Assembly: GCA_009786045.1 (NCBI GenBank)
Contig: WQTY01000165.1
Span: forward strand, 1-5,593
Direction: 5' to 3'
Source of the DNA: Pseudomonadota bacterium
Lineage (GTDB): Bacteria > Myxococcota_A > Bradymonadia > UBA4248
Length of the DNA stretch: 5,593 nucleotides
Shown: positions 1 through 5,195 of the stretch, in pieces
Layout: the number at the start of each line of letters is the position of its first letter
Numbering within the stretch: position 1 is the first letter of the stretch
Program-made: the position numbers and the translations under genes
Notes under the pieces: generated by a model
Database searches by the model: none
What the model was told of the DNA's origin: nothing
What the model saw: the letters and a program-made list of their open reading frames with translations, nothing else

Positions 1-48
1 CCCCGCAAAAAAGCAGGGCGTTGCGGGGCGGCGACTGAGCCCCGCAAA
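1..48. repeat. CCCCGCAAA direct repeats with an inverted copy between them
   Basis: The 9-mer CCCCGCAAA occurs at 1-9 and again at 40-48, and its inverted form TTGCGGGG lies at 21-28. The centre arm can pair with either side, giving two mutually exclusive 8-bp hairpins (1-28 or 21-47). Read on the minus strand, the 21-47 hairpin is followed eight bases later by six T residues, so it could end a minus-strand transcript coming from 148-1818. The U-tract is not adjacent to the stem, which makes this weak. The left side is cut by the window edge, so a longer element is possible. Confidence 0.4.
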
Positions 49-61
49 GGGGGTAGACGCG

Positions 62-111
62 TATCGGCTGTAGGGGCGACCGTCCCTGGTCGCCCGTTAC
101 TACAGCCGATA
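62..111. repeat. Long bulged hairpin carrying a GTAGGGGC-type palindromic repeat
   Basis: Outer arms TATCGGCTGTAG (62-73) and CTACAGCCGATA (100-111) are perfect inverted copies. Directly inside them, GGGCGACC (74-81) pairs with GGTCGCCC (88-95). The result is a 20-bp stem with one 4-nt bulge (96-99, GTTA) and a 6-nt loop (82-87). The inner part, 70-100, starts GTAGGGGC and ends TTAC, like the element at 4806-4835. It lies 37 bp beyond the stop of the lipoprotein gene at 148-1818. The likely nature is a REP-like intergenic palindrome. No U-tract is adjacent, so it is not a canonical intrinsic terminator. Confidence 0.7.
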
Positions 112-115
112 GCGG

Positions 116-139
116 CGTAGGGGGCAGCTGCCCCCTACG
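116..139. repeat. Perfect 24-bp palindrome 8 bp after the lipoprotein stop
   Basis: Half-site CGTAGGGGGCAG (116-127) is followed at once by its exact reverse complement (128-139). As RNA it gives about a 10-bp GC-rich stem with an AGCU loop. On the plus strand it is followed by TTTT (140-143), a weak plus-strand terminator signature. On the minus strand, the direction of the adjacent gene, it has no U-tract after it. It shares GTAGGGG ends with the elements at 70-100 and 4806-4835. It may be a 3'-end stabilising hairpin or a repeat-family member. Confidence 0.6.
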
Positions 140-147
140 TTTTCACA

Positions 148-1818
148 CTATGGGCAGGCATAGCTCAAACCTAAGTCCGCAGCCGACCATATGGGCAGTG
201 CCTTAAGCTTGCAGTAATTGGCTTGTGACAATCCAGAATTGCCAAAAATTATCGCCAAATCTACAGCGCTGTTAAGCGTCCACGAGGAAAGATCCTGGTT
301 GAATGCCTTCGCATAATTAAACATCTTAAACATGTTTGTGACATTAGACGTGTCCCAACGCCCAATGTCCTGGTTGAACATTTCGGCATTCGTAAACATA
401 TCGCGCATGCTCGTAACATTAGACGTGTCCCAGTGACCAATGTCCTGGTTGAATTCGTACGCATAATTGAACATATAATTCGCATTGCGCCATTTCGAAG
501 CATCGGGAATATCGTCTTTGGGAAGATTAATGCTGCGTATACCGCAAAAGGCATATTGGCTGAGTCCAACTGGGCCAAACGAGATCACGGCTTGGAGGCG
601 CGCCGATTTTGTTGTATTGTGTTCTCCAGCTTCGCAGTGTTGTACACGCCCAACAATGCAATCCACATCGTTCAAACACGTTGACCCATACCCAGTATAG
701 GTGCCGATGATCTTCACGTGATAAGTGCCTGCCTTGGCATAGCGATGGCTTCGGCCCGACTCAGCACAATTTGTGACGCTAGTTGCCAGGGAAAAATCCG
801 TGTGTCCCTCGTCGCCCCAAAGAACCTTAAAATTGCATGTTCCTTCATAAGACGGAAGAACGAGGGTCCCGTTCTCTGGGACTTCCCAAACAGTTTCAAA
901 AACCTTAGGCGAGCACCGGCCGTCATCACGACAGAACTCACCGTCTTCAGCGCCGGAATTTTTGCAGTCAGCGTCTGATGTGCACCGTTTTGCACAAGTA
1001 TAGCCCTGGAGGCTATCGCAAAGCTCAGTTGCATCGCAGTCGGCGTGTTTCGAGCATGAGTCTGAAGAACCTGGGGTAATACACTTCCCTCCTCGACATT
1101 CTTGGTCACTGCTGCATACATTTCCGCATGCACCACAATTCGTCGCAGCCATGAGATCGGTTTCACAGCCATTGGCCAAGTTGCCATCGCAGTTAGCAAA
1201 CCCATCAAGACACACCCCACAATCCGACATATTGGTCGCAGCCAGGCTTACGCAAACGCCGCCACAAAGTTCCTGCCCAGCAAGACAAGAGGCACCACAC
1301 GAACCACCTGCGCAAACCTGGCCCGAGGAACATTGCACCCCACATGTACCACAGTTTGAGTTATCGGCGTTGAGACTAGCCTCGCAGCCATTGTGCCAAT
1401 TACCATCGCAGTTGCCAAATCCCGACTTGCAAACGCCACAGGCTGACATATTCAGGCTTTCCAAAGCGAGACAGGCCCCTTCGCAACTTGTCTGACCTGC
1501 CAAGCAGGAGCCGACACAAACACCTGCAGAGCACGACTCACCGGAGGCACATTCACTTCCGCATGCGCCACAGTTTGCTGCGGTCGCAAGATCAGCCTCG
1601 CAGCCATTGCTCCAATTGCCATCGCAGTTGCCAAATCCCGACTTGCAAACACCACAGGCTGTCATATTCAGGCTTTCCAAAGCGAGACAGACCCCATCGC
1701 AACTTGTCTGACCTGCCGGGCACGATGCCTCCTCGTCACATCCGGTGGTAAGGGTCACCACTGCCACAGTGGCAACGGCAATGGCAACGATACCAAATCG
1801 TTTCGGGTTGTTTTTCAT
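148..1818 (-). CDS. Cys-rich modular lipoprotein with DUF285/BspA-type repeats
   Basis: This is a 556-residue predicted lipoprotein. The start at 1818 is chosen because AAGGTG lies 6 bp upstream and the signal peptide (MKNNPKRFG, then a hydrophobic core to residue 25) begins there. An upstream ATG at 1848 adds ten unhelpful residues. The likely lipidated residue is C27 in LTTGC, a loose lipobox. Domains in order: three tandem modules of 12 Cys each (33-101, 105-174, 178-246) of the CDG..NGCE..L...NCG.CG..C type common in myxobacterial surface proteins; an 8-Cys segment (255-302); a PKD-like segment (about 306-375, with WGDE and H-Y-x(3)-GTYHVKI); and DUF285 repeats (456-530, period 25, FNQDI..WDTSNVT). 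It ends in a cap with LPIW and a final Cys-Pro. The architecture suggests an envelope-anchored adhesin or structural protein; ligand unknown. A C-terminal paralog fragment lies at 4469-4741. Confidence 0.85.
   Translation of the reverse strand: MKNNPKRFGIVAIAVATVAVVTLTTGCDEEASCPAGQTSCDGVCLALESLNMTACGVCKSGFGNCDGNWSNGCEADLATAANCGACGSECASGESCSAGVCVGSCLAGQTSCEGACLALESLNMSACGVCKSGFGNCDGNWHNGCEASLNADNSNCGTCGVQCSSGQVCAGGSCGASCLAGQELCGGVCVSLAATNMSDCGVCLDGFANCDGNLANGCETDLMAATNCGACGNVCSSDQECRGGKCITPGSSDSCSKHADCDATELCDSLQGYTCAKRCTSDADCKNSGAEDGEFCRDDGRCSPKVFETVWEVPENGTLVLPSYEGTCNFKVLWGDEGHTDFSLATSVTNCAESGRSHRYAKAGTYHVKIIGTYTGYGSTCLNDVDCIVGRVQHCEAGEHNTTKSARLQAVISFGPVGLSQYAFCGIRSINLPKDDIPDASKWRNANYMFNYAYEFNQDIGHWDTSNVTSMRDMFTNAEMFNQDIGRWDTSNVTNMFKMFNYAKAFNQDLSSWTLNSAVDLAIIFGNSGLSQANYCKLKALPIWSAADLGLSYACP
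229..453 (-). repeat. Three 75-bp tandem DUF285 coding repeats
   Basis: Within the lipoprotein gene, three 25-residue units occupy 379-453, 304-378 and 229-303. They open with FNQDIGHWDTSNVT, FNQDIGRWDTSNVT and FNQDLSSWTLNSAV. The first two are close at DNA level as well, sharing ACATTAGACGTGTCCCA and CCAATGTCCTGGTTGAA on the plus strand. The third is diverged, as expected for a capping repeat. This is the DUF285 (BspA-like, Mycoplasma-type) repeat, a leucine-rich-repeat relative found in surface proteins. Confidence 0.8.
1382..1717 (-). repeat. 216-bp-period duplication inside the Cys-rich modules
   Basis: The 120-bp blocks 1382-1501 and 1598-1717 match at 113 of 120 positions by hand alignment, exactly 216 bp (72 codons) apart. 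They encode the first halves of Cys modules 2 and 1. The second halves of these modules, and module 3 (offset 73 codons), are clearly more diverged. This fits either a recent partial duplication or gene conversion restricted to the first half of the module. Confidence 0.8.
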
Positions 1819-2166
1819 TTCGATCACCTTGTTTTGTCGATGCCACATCCAACATCATGCCTAAAAATAACGCTGGCACTGGCAAAATTTACGAAAACCT
1901 GCACGTTCCTCACTCACTGAGAAGAACTTTCAAGGGTGATTTCAGTAATTAGCAAGTTATGTGCCGACTTCAGGCTCGGACGGAAATCAGGCTAACTGCC
2001 GCGCTGCGTTTGCCACACATTCTACGGTGCCCTCTGCTCAGCGATCAAATTCTTCGCTTGTCCCTCCCTCGCATCAGTGCTAGCATGCCCTCACGTTCGA
2101 TACATAAACAGCAGAAGCACCGTTCATTCATCTAAGCCAGCCTCTGCCTCAACACCGGAGTGACAA
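1819..2166. other. Divergent intergenic region between lipoprotein and ferritin
   Basis: This 348-bp region holds the lipoprotein ribosome-binding site (AAGGTG, 1825-1830, minus), the ferritin ribosome-binding site (GGAG, 2157-2160, plus) and a candidate ferritin promoter (2058-2086). I found no convincing minus-strand promoter for the lipoprotein, no recognisable Fur box, no RNA gene and no open frame with coding character. A short direct repeat CTGGCACTGGCA lies at about 1872-1883; its meaning is unknown. Confidence 0.6.
2058..2086 (+). promoter_or_regulatory. Candidate sigma-70 promoter of ferritin
   Basis: TTGTCC (2058-2063) is a 4/6 match to the -35 consensus. It lies exactly 17 bp before TAGCAT (2081-2086), a 4/6 match to -10. 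TG at 2078-2079 gives an extended -10 (TGCTAGCAT). Initiation near 2093 would leave a leader of about 74 nt before the ferritin ATG. This is pattern matching only; promoter preferences of this lineage are unknown. Confidence 0.4.
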
Positions 2167-2685
2167 ATGAGTAAAGTCATTGATGCCCTTAACGAACAGA
2201 TAAACAAAGAGTTCTACTCAGCCTACATGTATCTCTCCATGTCAGCCCACTTCTCCGATCTCGGGTTGCCCGGTTTCGCAAACTGGATGCATATCCAGGC
2301 CAAAGAAGAAATGACCCACGCCATGAAGATATACCATTACATCCTCTCAAGGCAGGCACGCGTCATCCTTACGCCCATTGATACCGCCAAGACGCTGATA
2401 ATGTGGGAAAGTCCACTGGAAGTCTTCGAAGCCTCATTGGAGCACGAAAGGTTCGTCACCGCATCCATCAACGACATCGTCACCCTGGCCATCGCCGAAA
2501 AAGACCATGCCACCCAGATTTTCCTGAACTGGTTCGTCACCGAGCAAGTCGAAGAAGAAGAAAGCTTCTCCGAAACCATCAATGCCCTGCGTCTCATCAA
2601 TGACAATGGCTATGGCTTACTCATGCTTGACCGCGAACTCGGCGCCCGCGTCTTCGTCGACGAAACCGCCGCCGCTGGCAATTAA
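2167..2685 (+). CDS. ftnA: Bacterial (non-haem) ferritin, FtnA type
   Basis: The product is a 172-residue cytoplasmic iron-storage protein expected to form a 24-mer shell, oxidise Fe(II) and store ferric mineral. Ferroxidase ligands are all visible by alignment to memory of E. coli FtnA: E15, Y22, E47, E48, H51 (in AKEEMTHA), E94 (LEHERF), E126, Q127 and E130 (TEQVEEEESF). The LNEQINKEFYSAYMYLSMSA opening is typical of the first helix. Length is normal for the family (about 165-175). The start is supported by GGAG six bases upstream. There is no haem-binding signature suggesting bacterioferritin. The gene stands alone, divergent from the lipoprotein gene and convergent with prfC; a hairpin at 2699-2717 separates the last two. 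The short acidic and Ala-rich C-terminal tail (VDETAAAGN) is unremarkable. Confidence 0.95.
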   Translation: MSKVIDALNEQINKEFYSAYMYLSMSAHFSDLGLPGFANWMHIQAKEEMTHAMKIYHYILSRQARVILTPIDTAKTLIMWESPLEVFEASLEHERFVTASINDIVTLAIAEKDHATQIFLNWFVTEQVEEEESFSETINALRLINDNGYGLLMLDRELGARVFVDETAAAGN

Positions 2686-2698
2686 ATTTCTTTTACGC

Positions 2699-2717
2699 GG
2701 GGGAGCAATGCTCCCCC
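2699..2717. terminator. GC-rich hairpin between convergent ferritin and prfC
   Basis: GGGGGAGC (2699-2706), loop AAT, and GCTCCCCC (2710-2717) form a perfect 8-bp stem, 13 bp after the ferritin stop and 15 bp after the prfC stop. It could end transcription in both directions. It is preceded by a T-rich and followed by an A-rich stretch, the reverse of the U-tract arrangement of canonical intrinsic terminators, so its efficiency is uncertain. The exact reverse complement of this 19-mer lies at 4445-4463. Confidence 0.55.
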
Positions 2718-2732
2718 ACAAAAAATAAAAAC

Positions 2733-4334
2733 CTAATCTGCCAGACGGCCGGGCTGCACTGCGGCGATGAATTTTACTTTTTCGTAATCGCCCATGATCC
2801 GGTGCATCATCCATTCGCTCTGGAACAAAACGATCAGCCGTCCCTCAATATCATGGAGGCAAAGCGTTCCGCTGCGGCGGCTGATTTCGTCGGGATCCAA
2901 ATCCCCTTCGATCCAGCGCGCATGCTGATAGGGCAGGCCATCGAAAGTGACATGAACATTGTACTCCGTCTGGAGGCGGTGCTGAACCACATCGAACTGG
3001 AGCTTGCCCACGGCGCCAAGAATCGGATCGCGCTCCATGCGCTTGAGGTCATAAAACACCTGAACGGCGCCCTCCTCCGAAAGCTCCTCAAGACCCTTCT
3101 TGAGCTGCTTGCGCCTCAGCGGATCTCTCAATACAACCCGAACAAAATGCTCCGGGCTAAACCTCGGAATCCCCTCATATTCGACGGGTTTGCCCACATA
3201 AAGCGTATCGCCGATGTGAAGCTGCCCGGAATCCCACAGCCCCACGATGTCCCCGGCAAAGGCCTCCTCGACATTCATCCGCTCCTGCGCCATAAACGTC
3301 AGCGACTTGGCCAGCGTCAGCTTCGCACCCGTGCGATAAAGCGTCGCCTGCATCCCGCGCTCAAACCGCCCCGAACAAAGCCTGAAAAAGGCAATCCTGT
3401 CCCGATGGCGCGGATCCATGTTGGCCTGAATTTTAAAGACAAAACCAGAAAAATCCGCATCCTGCGGCAGCACCACATCGCCGCCCGCCGTAAAACGCTC
3501 CCCCGGAGAGGGCGCAAGCCCGATAAAGGCATCCAAAAACGGCTCAATGCCAAAATTCGTCAAAGCACTGCCAAAGAAAACCGGGCTCTGACGCCCTGCC
3601 AAATAAGCATGCCTGTCAAACGGCACCCCCGCACCATCAAGCAATTCCAGCCCATCGCAAAGGGACGAATACAGGCGTGAACCCAACTCGGCCTTCAAAA
3701 CCGGATCATCCAGGCTCGCTTCTATGACGGGCACCTTGTTCGAACCGCCCTCGGAACGTTCGAATTTTAACAGACGCCGCTGCCAGCGATCATAAACGCC
3801 GCAAAACGCCTTGCCCTGCCCAACCGGCCACGAAGCCGGCGTCGTGGGAATGCCCAGAACATCCTCAATCTCCGACAGCAGCTCAAGCGGATCCCGCCCC
3901 TCCCGATCCATCTTGTTGATGAACGTCACAATCGGAATGCCGCGCATCCGGCAAACCTCAAAAAGCTTAATCGTCTGCGGCTCAACCCCCTTGACCGCAT
4001 CAATGAGCATGATGGCAGAATCCGCCGCCGCAAGCGTGCGATACGTATCCTCGCTAAAGTCATTGTGCCCCGGCGTATCGAGAAGATTCATCTCACAGCC
4101 GTCCCACTCAAAACGCATCACCGACGTCGATATCGAAATGCCGCGCTCCTGCTCCATGGCCATCCAGTCACTCGTCGCATGCCGGGCACTGCGGCGCGCC
4201 TTCACCGACCCCGCCGTGTGCACCGCACCGCCATACAAAAGCAACTTCTCCGTCAGCGTCGTCTTGCCCGCATCCGGGTGAGAAATAATCGCAAACGTCC
4301 GGCGCCGCCGTATCGCCTCCAAATATAATGACAT
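2733..4334 (-). CDS. prfC: Peptide chain release factor 3 (RF3 GTPase)
   Basis: The product is a 533-residue translational GTPase that removes RF1/RF2 from the ribosome after peptide release. GTPase motifs (numbered from the 4334 start): P-loop SHPDAGKTT 18-26, RHATSDWM 51-58 before ERGIS, DTPGH 86-90, NKMD 140-143, and the RF3-typical GSALTNFG 255-262. Domain II and a C-terminal RF3 domain follow, with GKLQFDVVQHRL and the end of the chain intact. Length matches the family (E. coli about 529). An in-frame ATG at 4346 has no ribosome-binding site. The ATG at 4334 has GGAG six bases upstream and gives MSLYLEAIRRRRTFAIISH, the normal RF3 N-terminus, so 4334 is preferred. It is monocistronic: a good promoter at 4394-4423, a hairpin at each end, and convergent with ferritin. 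Antisense frames are long because of GC-biased third positions and are not genes. Confidence 0.96.
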   Translation of the reverse strand: MSLYLEAIRRRRTFAIISHPDAGKTTLTEKLLLYGGAVHTAGSVKARRSARHATSDWMAMEQERGISISTSVMRFEWDGCEMNLLDTPGHNDFSEDTYRTLAAADSAIMLIDAVKGVEPQTIKLFEVCRMRGIPIVTFINKMDREGRDPLELLSEIEDVLGIPTTPASWPVGQGKAFCGVYDRWQRRLLKFERSEGGSNKVPVIEASLDDPVLKAELGSRLYSSLCDGLELLDGAGVPFDRHAYLAGRQSPVFFGSALTNFGIEPFLDAFIGLAPSPGERFTAGGDVVLPQDADFSGFVFKIQANMDPRHRDRIAFFRLCSGRFERGMQATLYRTGAKLTLAKSLTFMAQERMNVEEAFAGDIVGLWDSGQLHIGDTLYVGKPVEYEGIPRFSPEHFVRVVLRDPLRRKQLKKGLEELSEEGAVQVFYDLKRMERDPILGAVGKLQFDVVQHRLQTEYNVHVTFDGLPYQHARWIEGDLDPDEISRRSGTLCLHDIEGRLIVLFQSEWMMHRIMGDYEKVKFIAAVQPGRLAD

Positions 4335-4393
4335 CGAATTCTCCATCGTTGGTCGCTTCGACTACACCGCCAAACCACAAAAAAACCGCGCGA

Positions 4394-4423
4394 CTTCTAC
4401 TTCGAACCCACCCTCAATGTCAA
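4394..4423 (-). promoter_or_regulatory. Candidate sigma-70 promoter of prfC
   Basis: On the minus strand a perfect TTGACA (4423-4418) is followed after 18 bp by TAGAAG (4399-4394), a 4/6 match to the -10 box. Initiation near 4387 would leave about 53 nt of leader before the prfC ATG at 4334. It lies between the hairpin after the DUF285 remnant and prfC, a sensible location for a promoter making prfC independent. Confidence 0.5.
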
Positions 4424-4444
4424 TTTGTCTTGGGAGCTCCAAAG

Positions 4445-4463
4445 GGGGGAGCATTGCTCCCCC
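4445..4463. terminator. Second copy of the GGGGGAGC hairpin, upstream of prfC
   Basis: GGGGGAGC (4445-4452), loop ATT, and GCTCCCCC (4456-4463). On the minus strand it lies 5 bp past the stop of the DUF285 remnant and is followed by CCTTTGG, a very short T-run. It would insulate prfC from transcripts arriving from the right. The 19-mer is the exact reverse complement of 2699-2717, so the same element brackets prfC. Confidence 0.55.
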
Positions 4464-4468
4464 TATCA

Positions 4469-4741
4469 TCACGGACAGGTATGGCTCAGCCCAAGATCCT
4501 GATTCTTCCATATGGGCAGTTTTCTAAGCTTGCAGTAATTGTCCTTCGACACGCCGCTCTCTGAAAAAATATTCTTCAAATTCACCTTGGAATTGAGCTT
4601 CCAGGCGGAAAGATCCTGGTCAAACGCGCATGCCTCCTCGAACATTTCCGCCATAAATCTAACTCTCGACGTATCCCACTGGCCAATGTCCTGATTGAAC
4701 GTGCTTGCCCAAACAATAATGTTCGTGAAAAAAGTTAACGC
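4469..4741 (-). pseudogene. Decapitated C-terminal remnant of a DUF285 surface protein
   Basis: The open frame gives 90 residues to the stop at 4469. It begins just after an in-frame TAG (4742-4744) and has no start codon with a ribosome-binding site. The only ATG (4654) lies mid-repeat and lacks a Shine-Dalgarno. The translation carries STFNQDIGQWDTSRVRF and CAFDQDLSAWKLNS, i.e. DUF285 repeats, then the same C-terminal cap as the protein at 148-1818 (NYCKLRKLPIW, DLGLSHTCP against NYCKLKALPIW, DLGLSYACP). Identical DNA islands include CCATATGGGCAG and AAGCTTGCAGTAATT. Signal peptide, Cys modules and the first repeats are gone; sequence just upstream is the terminator of the next gene. It is most likely a deletion relic. 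A role as a silent donor of C-terminal sequence for the intact paralog is possible but untested. Confidence 0.8.
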
Positions 4742-4766
4742 CTATGGGGATTTCCCCCAAAAAAAG

Positions 4767-4790
4767 AAAAGCGGCTAAAAAGCCGCTTTT
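4767..4790 (-). terminator. Intrinsic terminator of the small lipoprotein gene
   Basis: AAAAGCGGCT (4767-4776), loop AAAA, and AGCCGCTTTT (4781-4790) form a perfect 10-bp stem. On the minus strand the stem is followed by CTTTTTTT, giving a long U-tract, a textbook intrinsic terminator for the gene at 4849-5049. On the plus strand four T residues close the stem, so it may also work weakly in that direction. Confidence 0.85.
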
Positions 4791-4805
4791 CATACATCAA
4801 GTCCA

Positions 4806-4835
4806 GTAGGGGCAGACCTGCGTGCCTGCCCTTAC
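4806..4835. repeat. GTAGGGGC-type palindromic repeat (REP-like)
   Basis: GTAGGGGCAG (4806-4815) and CTGCCCTTAC (4826-4835) pair over 10 positions with one G-U, around the 10-nt centre ACCTGCGTGC. It lies in the 3' untranslated stretch between the small lipoprotein stop and its terminator. Ends and spacing match the element at 70-100 (GTAGGGGC, GACC, and a TTAC end), arguing for a dispersed family in this genome. Confidence 0.6.
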
Positions 4836-4848
4836 CAAGGCTTGCGCC

Positions 4849-5049
4849 TTAACCAGACTTCCCGGGAAGCCACTCGCAATATCCTTCCTTCCACTCGCCC
4901 GTCTTAGGATCCTGCTGCGGAGCAACCCACTGGCGATCGACGGCACAATTCCCCTGCTCGGTCGAGACGGGAGCCCACGACTTGCAGCCGACAAAGACGG
5001 ATGCCATGCTGAAGACAAGCAACATGGCGAGGGAAACACGTTTGTTCAT
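4849..5049 (-). CDS. Small predicted lipoprotein, function unknown
   Basis: This 66-residue protein has a clear signal peptide (MNKR, then a hydrophobic stretch to V20) and a lipobox-like FVGC with the acylated Cys at residue 22. The mature part is only 45 residues, with Cys35 and Cys58 that may form a disulfide, four Trp, and the segment DPKTGEWKEGYCEW. That segment loosely recalls WxxGxW-repeat proteins, but one half-motif is not enough to assign a family. The start is well supported by GGAGG seven bases upstream of the ATG. Lys at +2 after the acylated Cys does not predict inner-membrane retention under the E. coli rule. A candidate promoter lies at 5076-5106 and a strong terminator at 4767-4790, so it is probably monocistronic, though the larger protein gene at 5196 is upstream on the same strand with a 146-bp gap. 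Confidence 0.8.
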   Translation of the reverse strand: MNKRVSLAMLLVFSMASVFVGCKSWAPVSTEQGNCAVDRQWVAPQQDPKTGEWKEGYCEWLPGKSG

Positions 5050-5075
5050 TTCAAACCTCCGTTAGAAATATCGTA

Positions 5076-5106
5076 ATTCTACCATTTCTGGCGATTTCGC
5101 ATGCAA
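5076..5106 (-). promoter_or_regulatory. Candidate promoter of the small lipoprotein
   Basis: On the minus strand TAGAAT (5081-5076) is a 5/6 match to the -10 box and lies about 26 bp before the start codon. The best -35, TTGCAT (5106-5101), is at a long 19-bp spacing. The -35 overlaps a small inverted repeat (CATGC-AA-GCATG, 5100-5111) that could be an operator, but the arms are short enough to be chance. Confidence 0.35.
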
Positions 5107-5170
5107 GCATGACACTCGCTCAAGCCACGAACCAAGGACGAGACATGCGATCAACCCAAAATGCGACATT

Positions 5171-5186
5171 TTGCCGAATTTGGCAA
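5171..5186. repeat. 16-bp near-palindrome after the right-edge gene
   Basis: TTGCCGAATTTGGCAA is self-complementary except for one G/T pair and lies 9 bp past the stop at 5196. A second small inverted repeat, AAAATG-CGA-CATTTT, follows at 5158-5172. Together they could form a weak 3'-end structure for the minus-strand gene. No strong U-tract is present. Confidence 0.35.
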
Positions 5187-5195
5187 GGGATAAAG

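Noticed and set aside
714..1220. 168-residue minus-strand frame inside the lipoprotein gene
   Set aside because: It overlaps the Cys-rich frame in another phase and has no domain or ribosome-binding site of its own; the Cys periodicity clearly marks the other frame as real.
1819..1848. Ten-residue N-terminal extension of the Cys-rich lipoprotein (MWHRQNKVIE)
   Set aside because: There is no ribosome-binding site before 1848, and the extension covers the good AAGGTG site for the ATG at 1818. It would also push charged residues in front of a normal signal peptide.
1870..1890. Sigma-54 promoter (TGGCAC near TTGC-like sequence)
   Set aside because: The spacing between the GG and GC dinucleotides does not fit the -24/-12 arrangement on either strand.
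2802..3680. 292-residue plus-strand frame
   Set aside because: It lies wholly antisense to prfC, whose product is unmistakable and full length. Its Arg/Pro/Lys-rich composition is typical of an antisense shadow, and it has no recognisable domain.
4335..4346. Four-residue extension of RF3 starting at 4346
   Set aside because: The GGAG serving the ATG at 4334 lies inside it, there is no ribosome-binding site upstream, and family members start with the equivalent of MSLYLEAI.
5100..5111. CATGC-AA-GCATG as a repressor operator
   Set aside because: The arms are only 5 bp and there is a single copy. The position over the -35 is suggestive, but the match could be chance.
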